Shown: positions 46,632-62,101 of the stretch, piece by piece
Layout: every line of letters starts with the position of its first letter
Numbering within the stretch: position 1 is the first letter of the stretch
From: Thalassomonas haliotis
GTDB taxonomy: Bacteria; Pseudomonadota; Gammaproteobacteria; Enterobacterales; Alteromonadaceae
Direction of reading: 5' to 3'
Assembly (NCBI RefSeq): GCF_028657945.1
Contig: NZ_CP059693.1
Span: 434,001-498,000, forward strand
DNA: 64,000 bases
The notes under the pieces: model-generated
The model's database searches: none
Told to the model about the DNA's origin: nothing
Seen by the model: the letters and a program-made list of their open reading frames with translations, nothing else
Position numbers and translations under genes: made by a program

Positions 46632-46832
46632 ATGGAAATTCTGACTATGCCGGGTTTGCTCACCGTACTGGCAGTGGTTTTTATTATTGAAGGCTTGCTG
46701 CCCGCGCTTTTTCCCAATAAATGGCGTGCTTACATTCAGCAACTGGCAAGCCAACCTTCGGGCACCATACGTACCATTGGATTTTTCATGGTCTTTATCG
46801 GTGCCGTACTCTTGCTTATTGTCCGCTCTTAA
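46632..46832 (+). CDS. DUF2065 membrane protein (YjeT-like)
   Basis: A 66-residue protein with two hydrophobic helices (about 8-26 and 46-64) joined by a short loop containing LFPNKWRAYI. The pattern and the location between hflC and purA identify the DUF2065 family (E. coli YjeT). Function is unknown. The start ATG at 46632 or the next Met at codon 6 are both possible. It lies behind the hflC terminator and probably has its own promoter. Confidence 0.88.
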   Translation: MEILTMPGLLTVLAVVFIIEGLLPALFPNKWRAYIQQLASQPSGTIRTIGFFMVFIGAVLLLIVRS

Positions 46833-46963
46833 CATTTTTCGCAATTTCTGTAAAAGAAACTAATTGCTAACTAATTAACCTTGCTGCTTATTTTATATAC
46901 TTTCTAAAAAGCTGGATTTAGTGCTTGGACTGTAAAATGTAATTTGTTAAAATCCCCGCCTAA

Positions 46964-48280
<1,317 letters not shown>

Positions 48281-48340
48281 TCACTTGTTTTCATTGCCCG
48301 GCTGATTAATTGCCGGGTAATAACAAATTTAAGTTTCATA

Positions 48341-48372
48341 AAGGCCGCTAAATGATGTTTAGCGGCCTTTTT
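48341..48372 (+). terminator. intrinsic terminator after purA
   Basis: A 12-bp stem (48341-48352 with 48358-48369) with a 5-nt loop (TGATG) runs into a T-tract, 60 bases after the purA stop. Confidence 0.9.
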
Positions 48373-48895
48373 GCGTTTGACTAGCCGGGTGTGTCAAAGG
48401 TGGGCTTTACATATCATTTATCGGCTAAGGCGACATTGTGTGCAGGTTTGTATGGTGATGTTAAGTAGCGGATGGCAAAACCATCGAATAGAAGTGAGAT
48501 ATCAACAAATTGAAATCTCTGACTTGGTTATGGAGAGGTAAATAAGCTTTTTAATTTCTTAGAAAATATATGGCGAAATTTATGCCGATAATGCCCTAAG
48601 CGATCATGCCTGCTATTACAGTCATACAGTAGCTGGCAGCAAAAAGGGGAAGTTTAAAAGCAAATATCAGCCTGAACTCACTTTACTGTATATCACAAAT
48701 CACAGCCTTTACTTGTTGTTTTTAAAGCTGATTGTTAAAGAGGGATCTGGGCAGGCTTTACCCCTGTTTTCCCATCAAAAATGCCCTTAAATACTGTGGA
48801 TTTATATAGCCTTTACTACTATACCTTTAGGGGGTAAACGACGATTTATCCACAACCCGCGGAGGTACTTTTTACTTATCGAGTTCATAAAGAGC
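48373..48895. other. intergenic stretch after purA, no gene seen
   Basis: About 520 AT-rich bases without a plausible coding frame. It should hold the promoter of the small gene pair downstream. One sequence identical to a DnaA box (TTATCCACA at 48846-48854) occurs, with a poorer inverted match at about 48795; at this window size one chance hit is expected. Confidence 0.45.
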
Positions 48896-48930
48896 AATTG
48901 TTTAACCGGCAAAGTGTCGGGTAAACAATT
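48896..48930. repeat. imperfect inverted repeat in the leader of the small gene pair
   Basis: AATTGTTTAACC at 48896-48907 is mirrored by GGGTAAACAATT at 48919-48930, about 10 paired bases around an 11-base centre. It lies 76 bases upstream of the ATG at 49006 and could be an operator or an RNA hairpin. Confidence 0.5.
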
Positions 48931-49005
48931 AAGCGCTACCCCTGAGTGCTAGAACACCCAGCGGCAGCTAACCACAATAGATACTACCTTAGAGAGGTAT
49001 CCATC

Positions 49006-49191
49006 ATGGCTAATGCTAATGATATGCCAGAGTTTCACTCGATTAAAGTTTCTTTAACAGAAAATATACCAAGCCCCCAGCACCCGCCAGCAGCACACAC
49101 AGTTAATGTAACCAATACCGGCAGCAGGAACAACGATCGGGCCAGTGCTTGTGTGCGGTTAATGCTTAGGGGAGGGCGGTATCATGTCTGA
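49006..49191 (+). CDS. small hypothetical protein (61 residues)
   Basis: I do not recognise this protein. The ATG at 49006 has a strong AGAGAGGT site 7 bases upstream; an in-frame start at 48946 has none. The sequence is soluble, Asn/Pro/Ser rich in the middle, with an Arg-rich end (CVRLMLRGGRYHV). It overlaps the next gene by 8 bases, so the two are translationally linked. A short SD-masking hairpin (TACCT at 48985 with AGGTA at 48995) could reduce initiation. Confidence 0.55.
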   Translation: MANANDMPEFHSIKVSLTENIPSPQHPPAAHTVNVTNTGSRNNDRASACVRLMLRGGRYHV

Positions 49192-49474
49192 GTCACAGCC
49201 CCCTTCAAATACTGATCTTGATCAGGAAGTTACCCTTGAGCAGTGGTCGAGCGATCTGCTCGCGCTTTGCGACGATTTCAGCCAGTTCAGTCAGGAGTGT
49301 GCCTTTTTGTTTGATGCGCTGGCTGCGGTCGCCCAAGAGCCTGAGTGCATCACTGAAGATACCAGCGAAGGCATAAGGCATGTCAATTTTTGGCTTAAAT
49401 ACCAGGTGATAGCTTACCGGGAGAAAATAAACCGGCTGCACAGCGGCTGGGGCATACTTAAGCGTAAACAGTAA
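49184..49474 (+). CDS. small acidic hypothetical protein (96 residues)
   Basis: I do not recognise this protein. It is acidic and helical in appearance: EQWSSDLLALCDDFSQFSQ is followed by an amphipathic segment ending in a basic tail (GWGILKRKQ). The ATG at 49184 has a strong GGGGAGGG site inside the previous gene. The 8-base overlap indicates an operon. There is no signal peptide or membrane helix. A small-protein partner pair such as a regulator and its antagonist is conceivable, but nothing in the sequence proves it. Confidence 0.65.
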   Translation: MSESQPPSNTDLDQEVTLEQWSSDLLALCDDFSQFSQECAFLFDALAAVAQEPECITEDTSEGIRHVNFWLKYQVIAYREKINRLHSGWGILKRKQ

Positions 49475-49613
49475 GGTGCAATAAGTTTACGTAAGGTAGG
49501 GCGGGTGGGCTTATCGTGCTCATGGCTGAGCCAGGTTGAAAACTCACCCGGTTTTATTGCCTACTCAGGAAAATTTTCTCCTATAGTCAACAGGTAAACA
49601 TGTCGAGATAAAG

Positions 49614-49638
49614 AAATACCAGTCAGAGGCTGGTATTT
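49614..49638 (-). terminator. intrinsic terminator of gltBD
   Basis: A perfect 9-bp stem (49614-49622 with 49630-49638) with a 7-nt loop is followed on the minus strand by TTTATC-like bases. It lies 20 bases beyond the gltD stop. Confidence 0.7.
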
Positions 49639-49657
49639 CATCGACCTGGTTTTATGA

Positions 49658-55578
<5,921 letters not shown>

Positions 55579-55884
55579 TTTTTTCTCCTAATAAAAAAGC
55601 GTTTGAGCATAGGAAGATTAAAAAAGAATATTTTTATGCTTTATTTGCATAATTATCCTGTTTTAGCCCAGAAGGAACATTTTACACTAAACACTTATTG
55701 ACCAAAGGTCAACAAAAATAGAGTTTTTGCTCGTAGTTTATTTTCAGTAATTGAGGTAATTTAATTACTCTATTTTCATTATAAACAGTAGTTATTTTAT
55801 TTTTAAAGGGCTTGTGGTGCGTGTCGGGATCCTGAAAGCTTTCAAAAACGCCATCAAAATGTAATAAAATTACAAAATCTTAGG

Positions 55885-55902
55885 TGTGAATGTATATTCA
55901 AA
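55885..55902. promoter_or_regulatory. ARG-box-like site upstream of gltB
   Basis: The sequence TGTGAATGTATATTCAAA matches the E. coli ArgR consensus WNTGAATWWWWATTCANW at all but one position. A partial second half-site (ATTCA) follows at about 55908. It lies about 310 bases upstream of gltB. ArgR is a known regulator of gltBD in E. coli. Confidence 0.55.
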
Positions 55903-56101
55903 TGTTATTCATTTGATATGCAACCGGTATAGACAAGTTTGCTTATTGCTTGATTCATTAAGGATTATGAAATAGACAGATTGGACCGATAATAGCGCAC
56001 TAAGATGACGCAGCTATGTCAGTGAAATGACCGGTTTATATATTTAGTCAGGCAGGTCTGGGGGAAGCTATAACCGAGTGGGGTTTTAACTGAGAGTAGT
56101 A

Positions 56102-56139
56102 CCGGCCACAGGTGTTTTGAAGAAAATATCTGTGGCCGG
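56102..56139 (-). terminator. hairpin after folE2
   Basis: A perfect 10-bp stem CCGGCCACAG/CTGTGGCCGG (56102-56111 with 56130-56139) with an 18-nt AT-rich loop lies 11 bases beyond the folE2 stop. It has no T-tract on the minus strand, so its role as a terminator is uncertain. Confidence 0.5.
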
Positions 56140-56150
56140 AGAGCTTAAGC

Positions 56151-57077
56151 TTATGCCTGGTAGCCGCCGGTTATGCCTTTGGTAACGACACTGACCGCGT
56201 CATGGGCATGCAGGGATTCCAGGTGATTTATTTTCAGCCAGAAGTCATCATAGGTAGCTTCCAGGTTCATGGCATGTTGCAAGCGACGGGCGGCATCTTC
56301 ACAAAACATCAGGTTCTGGCCGTTTAAGCGGGCAAATTCCTGCTCGTCTTCCCGCTTTACCGCGGCCTGTACCGGAGTTTGCAAGGCATCTTCTATCGTG
56401 TCCACCAGGTCGGTGATCGGGAAGTCGTTAACCTTTTGGTTCAGTTTTACCTTAATTTCCGCAACCGAGCGCTGGCTGTGCGGGGTGGCCACTATGCCTT
56501 CTGTGGTGCCGAGCCATTCATGGATATCAGCTAAATTAGCTTCGCCGTTATCGGAAAATTTATCGGTAAAAGCTTTCTGGATCAGCTGGCGCGCCAGTGC
56601 GGCGGAACATGGGCAGGTGGAAGAGTATCTGACATCTATGGCCAGCTCAATCTCCAGGACGCCTTGGTTTAACCGGCCGGTTATCACTACCGGATAGGCT
56701 TTCCAGCCTAGCTTTCCGCTGATCAGCGACTTCCTGCGCAGGTGGTAATCAAAGCGGAACTGCACTTTGGCGTTGTCGCTTAAGTCCTGGTGACTGCTGA
56801 TAAAACCGTCGAGCAAGGTGACTAAGTTTTGGTAATTTAATATCTGGTTACTGGATAACTCATCAAGCAGCAAGTAAAGGCGCGACATATGAATGCCTTT
56901 TGCCTTTGGCTCTTTGAGGTTAACAAAGGCGTCAACATGAGCTGAAACCATACGTTCGGCTTCATCTTTTGAGGCAACCATCACTGGCATTTCAATATTA
57001 CCCATACCTACCCAGTCCAAGGTCCCCTCGGTTTGTGCTGTGGTGTGGTTGGCAATATCAGGCATTGATGTCGGCAT
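56151..57077 (-). CDS. folE2: GTP cyclohydrolase IB (FolE2)
   Basis: Makes dihydroneopterin triphosphate from GTP, the first step of folate and pterin synthesis, without the strict zinc need of FolE. The 308-residue protein has [13 protein letters not shown] near the N-terminus, the conserved [10 protein letters not shown] block with the metal-ligand Cys, and [12 protein letters not shown] chose the ATG at 57077 because GGAG lies 5 bases upstream; a TTG at 57104 falls inside a hairpin. A terminator-like hairpin sits in the leader, suggesting regulation. Confidence 0.93.
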   Translation of the reverse strand: MPTSMPDIANHTTAQTEGTLDWVGMGNIEMPVMVASKDEAERMVSAHVDAFVNLKEPKAKGIHMSRLYLLLDELSSNQILNYQNLVTLLDGFISSHQDLSDNAKVQFRFDYHLRRKSLISGKLGWKAYPVVITGRLNQGVLEIELAIDVRYSSTCPCSAALARQLIQKAFTDKFSDNGEANLADIHEWLGTTEGIVATPHSQRSVAEIKVKLNQKVNDFPITDLVDTIEDALQTPVQAAVKREDEQEFARLNGQNLMFCEDAARRLQHAMNLEATYDDFWLKINHLESLHAHDAVSVVTKGITGGYQA

Positions 57078-57093
57078 TACTACTCCGCTTGGT

Positions 57094-57120
57094 AAAAACA
57101 GCAAAGCAGCGGCTTTGCTG
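57094..57120 (-). promoter_or_regulatory. terminator-like hairpin in the folE2 leader
   Basis: On the minus strand, a perfect 9-bp stem (CAGCAAAGC/GCTTTGCTG, 57120-57112 with 57107-57099) with a CGCT loop is followed at once by TTTTT (57098-57094) and then, within a few bases, the folE2 ribosome binding site. This layout fits a transcription attenuator or a translation-controlling hairpin. Confidence 0.6.
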
Positions 57121-57438
57121 GTAAAATTAATTTAAGGGCGCATATTCTATCTCAATTCCTGCCGAGATCATTACTATTATTTCGCTTAAAATGGTCTAAA
57201 TTTTATATTATTTGCTTATATCCCATGTAAAATCGGTTATTTTTTGAAAAAGTCCCGTTTAAACCGTCGCCACTTTCACTATTTCGGTTTTATTTCATTT
57301 TATGACGTAGGCATTTGCTGCCTATTGCTTGTACTAAAGTGTTACCTTTTATTACTTTCCCCTGATCCTGTGATGCCCTTGGGGAATTTTATTGGTATGC
57401 TAGGGCAATAATTGTCGTATTAATTACAGGGAATCGCG
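57121..57438. other. divergent folE2/hptA-like promoter region
   Basis: About 320 AT-rich bases with no gene. A possible extended -10 element (TG-G-TATGCT at 57393-57401) lies 38 bases ahead of the HPt gene. I found no convincing Zur box for folE2 here. Confidence 0.4.
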
Positions 57439-57786
57439 GTGTTAGATGTTAATCAACTAGACGAAGAGTTACTAAATGGTTATTTAGAGCAGCTGGATAA
57501 AAGCATTATCGCGAAAATGCTTGATTTATATATACAGCAATCCCGGATTTATCTGGAAGAAATTTCAGCTGCCGTGGAAGCAGACTCACAGGAACAGTGG
57601 CAGGATCGTTGCCATAAAATGAAAGGCGCCGCCGGCAGCATAGGATTAAAACAATTGCATGCCAAATTGGTGATGGCGGAAAAGTTTAGTGAAGCGCAAA
57701 GCCAGAAACGCCAATTGCTGACGGATATTCTGGCCTTAAACGAGACCGCTACTGCGGCTTTTAAAGCTTGGTTAGAACAAGTTTAA
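57439..57786 (+). CDS. stand-alone HPt phosphotransfer protein (HptA-like)
   Basis: A 115-residue protein that is a single histidine phosphotransfer domain. The phosphoacceptor is His59 in CHKMKGAAGSIGLKQLH, with the canonical Lys-Gly after it. It starts with GTG behind an AGGGA site. It is convergent with arcA, which lies 20 bases away. In Shewanella a separate HPt protein (HptA) passes phosphate to ArcA; the position here suggests the same job, which is inference. Confidence 0.88.
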   Translation: MLDVNQLDEELLNGYLEQLDKSIIAKMLDLYIQQSRIYLEEISAAVEADSQEQWQDRCHKMKGAAGSIGLKQLHAKLVMAEKFSEAQSQKRQLLTDILALNETATAAFKAWLEQV

Positions 57787-57804
57787 AAGCCGTTACGGTT
57801 TTTT
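57785..57804 (+). terminator. short terminator after the HPt gene
   Basis: AAAA-G-CCG pairs with CGG-TTTT around TTA and ends in six T's directly after the stop codon. The stem is short, so confidence is modest. Confidence 0.45.
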
Positions 57805-57806
57805 GA

Positions 57807-58508
57807 TTATTCTACCGTACCGACGAAGCGGTAACCTTCACCATGTATGGTGTTGATCAGCTCCTGCGGGTTTTCAACAGATTCAAAATGTTTACGTAGG
57901 CGTCTGATGGTGACGTCCACGGTTCTGTCATTTGAACGCAGGTCCCGCCCGGTCATTTCTTTGATCAACTGTTGACGGGTAACAATTTGTCCGGCATTTT
58001 CGATCAGTAATCTTAAGGCGCGATATTCGCCGCGTGGGATGGAAAATACATCTCCCTGTGGCGAGGTCATTTTTCTTGAATTGCCGTCCAGGGTCCACTG
58101 ATTAAATTTAATCACGGCATTTTCGGTTTCATTGCGGTTATGCCCTATCCGGCTGAGGATGTTGCGCGCCCGGATAGTCAATTCCCTGGGGTTAAAGGGT
58201 TTGGTGAGGTAATCGTCCGCACCTATTTCCAACCCGAGTATCTTGTCGATATCACTGTCCCGGCCGGTTAAAAAGATCAGGCCTAAATCCGGCTGGTTGG
58301 ACAGTTCTCTTGCCAGCAGCAGGCCATTTTTGCCGGGCAAATTAATGTCCATAATGATCAAATTGATGGCATTTTGCTGTAATTTACTGTCCATGCTGTC
58401 GCCATCTATGGCCTCGGACACGAGATATCCTTCTGCTTCGAATAAGTTTCGAAGGTTAAAGCGAGTAACATCTTCATCTTCTACGATAAGAATATGAGGT
58501 TTTTGCAT
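57807..58508 (-). CDS. arcA: aerobic respiration control response regulator ArcA
   Basis: A 233-residue OmpR-family regulator. It begins [16 protein letters not shown], has phosphoacceptor Asp54 in [17 protein letters not shown], and [19 protein letters not shown], all virtually identical in pattern to E. coli ArcA. The C-terminal winged helix ends [10 protein letters not shown]. It controls respiratory genes in response to redox state. A histidine kinase gene lies 176 bases upstream on the same strand and an HPt gene is convergent, a local Arc-like signalling set. ArcB itself is not in the window. Confidence 0.95.
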   Translation of the reverse strand: MQKPHILIVEDEDVTRFNLRNLFEAEGYLVSEAIDGDSMDSKLQQNAINLIIMDINLPGKNGLLLARELSNQPDLGLIFLTGRDSDIDKILGLEIGADDYLTKPFNPRELTIRARNILSRIGHNRNETENAVIKFNQWTLDGNSRKMTSPQGDVFSIPRGEYRALRLLIENAGQIVTRQQLIKEMTGRDLRSNDRTVDVTIRRLRKHFESVENPQELINTIHGEGYRFVGTVE

Positions 58509-58684
58509 GTGATATCTTCCACTAACAATGTCAAATTAGCATACGTAGTTGCTATTGGTTGGGGTTTTTGTTAACAAAACAACCCGGTATCTTATATAAC
58601 CTGATTATAAATAACAATAACCTTTGTCTTTCCATGAGCCAATAGTTATTACATATATATATTAAAAAAAATCTGTTTTATCTA

Positions 58685-60307
58685 TTAACTTGCAGATTTT
58701 ACAACCGGAAAGTGAATATCAAAGCTAACGCCCTTATTGATTTCACTTTCAAACTGAATACTGCCACCAAGTGCCTGTGTTACTAAATTGTAGACCAAAT
58801 GTAAGCCTAAGCCACTACCACCGGCCCCTCTTTTTGTTGTAATAAAGGGATCAAATATTTTTCCCTTGATCGACTGGCTCACACCTACGCCGTTATCCCG
58901 GTAATTTATGTGCAGCTGACCGCTTAAATTCATTACCGTAATGCTGATCACGCCATCTTCCTTACCTTCAAAACCATGGAGGATGGAGTTAACGATAAGA
59001 TTGATCAAGATCTGGTTGACGGGGCCGGGTTTGCTGATCACCACCAGATCGCCCGGACAGTTAAGTTCAAGCTCAAAGGGTTTCTGTTTGATTTGCGGCG
59101 CCAGGGTAAGAAAGACTTCGTTAATCAATTCTTTGACATTAAAAGTGCGGTCCTGTTCGCTGGACTGGTCTACCGCCACCCGTTTGAAGCTGGAAATTAA
59201 ATCGGCGGCCCGGTTGAGGTTGCGGTAAACGATGGCGACGTTTTCCTGGCCTTCATTAAGGAATTTTTTTAGCTGGCTTGATTTTAAGGTTTTGTTTTCA
59301 AATGCTTCTTTGATGACATTCAGGCGGTCCGACAATAAGGTCGATGCCGTTACCCCCAGGCCTATCGGGGTGTTAACTTCATGGGCAACCCCGGCCACCA
59401 TGTCTCCGAGGGAGGCCATCTTTTCGCTTTCCACCAGCTGTCCCTGGAACTGGTGTAATTTTTCCAAGGTTGACAGCAATTCCTGGTTCGACTCTTTCAG
59501 TGCCTCGGTTCTCTGGCTGACCTTGTCTTCGAGTTCATGGTTAAGCTTTAATATCTGCTGTTCGGCATTATCCTGTTTGGTAATATGCTTACTGGTCCTG
59601 CTGAGCATAATATTGAGGTTGCGGGATAAAATATCCAGCTCCTGGTACGGCATGTCCTGGCATCTTAAGGTGTAGTTTTTATGCTGGGAAATATCCTGTA
59701 CCGTGCCGATCAGGCTTTTGATGGGCACAGTGATCATCCGGTGCACCCTGAGAATGATCAGCAGGGTGAAACACAGGGACAGGGTAAAGACGATAGCGGC
59801 AATAATGATAGTATTCTGGATAATGTCTTTAACTTGCTCAGTGCTCGACTGGATATAAAGATAGCCGTATACCTTCTGCTGCTTGATGGGGATGATCAGC
59901 TCAAGAAAATTCTCGGTATAGTTGGTGGTGGCTAGGTTGTCTATATCAGCGATTTTATCCGGGATTGCCGGAAAGTTTTCATCCCGGTTATAACTGGTGA
60001 AAAACTCAATATCTTCACTGCTATTCTGTAACCGGTAGATATGGATGTAACTGATATAAGGGATGTTCTTTACATCAAGTAGCAGGTCGTGCAGGCCATC
60101 GTGGTCATTGGCGTCGAGGTAACTGATGCTTTGGCTGGCGATGGTTTCGGCACTGTAGCGGGTTTCAAGCTCGATATTTTTTTGGGCATTTTCAATGAAA
60201 CTGGTGGCAATAAAGGAAATACCGATAATTTGGATCAGGGACACTCCACCTGAGATCAAAAACAGCAGGTTACGGCGGATAGACTTAATTTTTGCGGATG
60301 ATGTCAT
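58685..60307 (-). CDS. membrane sensor histidine kinase upstream of arcA
   Basis: A 540-residue kinase with transmembrane helices at about 14-36 and 165-188, a periplasmic sensor region between, a HAMP-like linker (190-245) and a coiled coil (250-290). The HisKA motif GDMVAGVAHEVNTPIG has phosphoacceptor His309. The HATPase has NLIVNSILHGFEG, YRDNGVG and GAGGSGLGLHLVYN. There is no receiver or HPt domain. The family resembles HEVNTP-type kinases. It may be co-transcribed with arcA, but whether it phosphorylates ArcA is unproven. Confidence 0.9.
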   Translation of the reverse strand: MTSSAKIKSIRRNLLFLISGGVSLIQIIGISFIATSFIENAQKNIELETRYSAETIASQSISYLDANDHDGLHDLLLDVKNIPYISYIHIYRLQNSSEDIEFFTSYNRDENFPAIPDKIADIDNLATTNYTENFLELIIPIKQQKVYGYLYIQSSTEQVKDIIQNTIIIAAIVFTLSLCFTLLIILRVHRMITVPIKSLIGTVQDISQHKNYTLRCQDMPYQELDILSRNLNIMLSRTSKHITKQDNAEQQILKLNHELEDKVSQRTEALKESNQELLSTLEKLHQFQGQLVESEKMASLGDMVAGVAHEVNTPIGLGVTASTLLSDRLNVIKEAFENKTLKSSQLKKFLNEGQENVAIVYRNLNRAADLISSFKRVAVDQSSEQDRTFNVKELINEVFLTLAPQIKQKPFELELNCPGDLVVISKPGPVNQILINLIVNSILHGFEGKEDGVISITVMNLSGQLHINYRDNGVGVSQSIKGKIFDPFITTKRGAGGSGLGLHLVYNLVTQALGGSIQFESEINKGVSFDIHFPVVKSAS

Positions 60308-60440
60308 AAGCCAGGGATCAAATTAATTCTTCATTGTTACAGGCGACTACTTGGATGATTGTAGAAAAGTGGAGATAGATCAACCATATTTTAACAAATA
60401 CATCAGATAAAAAATACATCAGGCGACAATGTCTGCCGGG

Positions 60441-61481
60441 CTATCTTAGCTGAGAATAATAAATAGCAAAGCCTTTTTCATTGATCACCGTCGTGGTCGT
60501 ACCAATCGCGCTCTCCATAATGGGTTTATAGCTTAAAAAATTATTGGCGACTATGGTGATATTACCTTTCGGCTTCAGGTGGTCTTTTATTTGTTTGAGA
60601 AAACTTTCTGTTGCCCCGTAATGGGTTTTCACTCCCTTATGAAACGGCGGGTTGGAGACTATATGCTGATATTTCCCCCTGACCTCAGACAGGCTGTTCG
60701 AGGGAAATACCCTGCCGGTTAAGCCGTTTATATCTAAGGTTTTTTCTGCCGACGCCAGGGCCAGGGCGCTGACATCCAATAATGCCAGCTGGGCCTGGGG
60801 ATATTTTTTACCGATAAAGCAACTGATCACTCCGGCGCCGCAGCCAAAATCCAACAGCTCCCCTTCAAGTTTATCGGGCAGGTTGTTGAGTAAGAGTTCG
60901 GTGCCTTTATCCAGGGCATTTTGACTGAAAACACCGGGCAGGGAAGCAATTTCCAGCTCTATCTCGCCCAGGGTGAAGTGATAATGTTTAAACCAGGCAT
61001 TGATGTCGAAGGCCGGCAGCTCAGTGTTGGCCAGACCGCTAAACAGGGTGCAATGACGGGCTGAGTCTACTTTGGATATATGGTGAATATAATCGGCGGC
61101 TAATTTGCCTGTTGATTTTACGCCGCCGTTATTTTCTCCGACGATAAGTACCGGCGTATTTTCTGCCAGTTGCGGATTGATCATCGCCAGGGTAAAAGCC
61201 AGTTCGGCTTTGCTTTTCGGGAAAGCTATTATCACCAGATCATGCTGTTTACCGCTTTTATACTGGCTGTCAAAAACAAACTCGGCTTTGCCGGGATAAC
61301 TTTGTTTTAAGGCAAGGTAGTGCTCAAAGTTATTGTTAAAGCAAGTGATCTTGCTGTTTGGATGTTCCCGGAGATAGTCGGCGAGTAAAGCGTCGGCGGG
61401 TAAATTTATCAATAACGGCCATTCAGCCTCCAATAAATCACTGTTGCGCATTAGGAGTTGACTGGGATTGCTTAAAGACAT
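60441..61481 (-). CDS. rsmC: 16S rRNA (guanine(1207)-N2)-methyltransferase RsmC
   Basis: A 346-residue tandem-domain methyltransferase: a degenerate N-terminal domain (about 1-170), then the catalytic domain with the SAM motif LLDFGCGAGVISCFIG and the N2-guanine signature HIVSNPPFHKGV. I chose the ATG at 61481, which has AGGT 7 bases upstream; a TTG start at 61508 has none. It methylates G1207 of the small-subunit rRNA. RlmG is a close relative, but the length and motif spacing fit RsmC. Confidence 0.9.
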   Translation of the reverse strand: MSLSNPSQLLMRNSDLLEAEWPLLINLPADALLADYLREHPNSKITCFNNNFEHYLALKQSYPGKAEFVFDSQYKSGKQHDLVIIAFPKSKAELAFTLAMINPQLAENTPVLIVGENNGGVKSTGKLAADYIHHISKVDSARHCTLFSGLANTELPAFDINAWFKHYHFTLGEIELEIASLPGVFSQNALDKGTELLLNNLPDKLEGELLDFGCGAGVISCFIGKKYPQAQLALLDVSALALASAEKTLDINGLTGRVFPSNSLSEVRGKYQHIVSNPPFHKGVKTHYGATESFLKQIKDHLKPKGNITIVANNFLSYKPIMESAIGTTTTVINEKGFAIYYSQLR

Positions 61482-61716
61482 GTTATTTACCTGTGTACCG
61501 GGCGGCAACGAGTACCGGGCCTGTGATGCTATCGGTGAAAAAAGAGCCGGAATCTTTACTGTTTGTGCTCTCTTGATTAATCGCGCTAGTTTACCGGAAT
61601 TGAATGTTATCTTCAGTAACTTAAGGGTATTTTTTCTGTAAATTATTACTCAGCAGGTCAAGATTTTCCGGGAAGGGGCAGGGAAACGCTCGTCGATTAT
61701 AAGAATAAATAAACGT
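61482..61716. other. divergent region between rsmC and the dapA operon, no gene seen
   Basis: About 235 bases of unremarkable intergenic sequence upstream of the MetJ-like site. The rsmC promoter should lie here, but I could not define it. Confidence 0.35.
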
Positions 61717-61728
61717 ATAGACGTCTAT
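61711..61728. promoter_or_regulatory. MetJ-box-like site overlapping the dapA promoter
   Basis: Two adjacent 8-base units, AAACGTAT and AGACGTCT, match the tandem met-box consensus AGACGTCT at 6/8 and 8/8 positions. The palindrome ATAGACGTCTAT (61717-61728) overlaps the first base of the -35 hexamer of the promoter below, a good place for a repressor. Confidence 0.45.
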
Positions 61729-61757
61729 TGACAGGGGCTAAGCAAAGGTGATTTAAT
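61728..61757 (+). promoter_or_regulatory. sigma-70 promoter candidate of the dapA operon
   Basis: A perfect -35 TTGACA (61728-61733) and a -10 TTTAAT (61752-61757) are separated by 18 bases. The predicted start is about 95 bases ahead of the lysine riboswitch. Confidence 0.55.
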
Positions 61758-61856
61758 AGCCGGCGTCCCTTATTTAAGCTGATTTTTCAGGCCGTGGTTT
61801 TTAGTAAACCCCGGCCTGCCGCCATCAGCGCCCGCCATGCCCTTAAGCGTGGTGGA

Positions 61857-62030
61857 AAGGGCCAGAAGAGGAGCGTTAACCAGGTAATTATTTTGAGGAG
61901 ATCAAACTCCGGCGATAAATAATGAGGGGGATTAACGCCGAGATAGCGCTATTTTTGATGATGGCGATATCGGTTGACCGGGTTGAATCCCGCCGACTGT
62001 CACCTGTTAGGTGGAGAGCTTCTGGCCTTT
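61857..62030 (+). promoter_or_regulatory. lysine riboswitch (L box)
   Basis: The aptamer is closed by P1 GGCCAGAAG (61860-61868) pairing with CTTCTGGCC (62019-62027). The 5' core AGAGGAGCG, P2 GCGTTAA/TTAACGC (61873-61879 with 61932-61938), the hairpin CGGGTTGAATCCCG, the GTCACC-TGTTA-GGTG hairpin and the closing GGAGAGCTTCTGG match the E. coli lysC riboswitch in order and sequence. Downstream, GGCC-TTT-GCG-AAA-GCC (from 62024) can compete with P1. No T-tract is seen, so control of translation is more likely than termination. Confidence 0.93.
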
Positions 62031-62101
62031 GCGAAAGCCTTTAGCCTGCGCCCCTTGCCGGTTTACGCTTGATGCAAATGCCTTAAAGTTCTCCGAACGT
62101 T

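Larger units (their letters stand above)
55579..56150. other. gltB upstream regulatory region
   Basis: A 570-base AT-rich stretch with no gene. It contains a perfect palindrome TTGACC-AAA-GGTCAA (55698-55712) that could also provide a -35 element for gltB, a 12-base palindrome TGAAAGCTTTCA (55833-55844), and an ARG-box-like site (listed separately). The length suits the multi-factor control known for gltBD. Confidence 0.5.

Noticed and set aside
48684-48705. LexA-box-like sequence (CTGTATATCACA...)
   Set aside because: The second half does not have the CTGT-N8-ACAG spacing, so it is not a credible SOS box.
48846-48854. Perfect DnaA-box sequence with a weak second match nearby, suggesting a replication or DnaA-regulated site
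   Set aside because: A single 9-base match is expected by chance in 64 kb on two strands, and there is no box cluster, no dnaA/dnaN context and no AT-rich unwinding element.
57121-57300. Zur box upstream of folE2
   Set aside because: FolE2 genes are often Zur-regulated, but I found no sequence with the expected TGTTATA-type dyad here.
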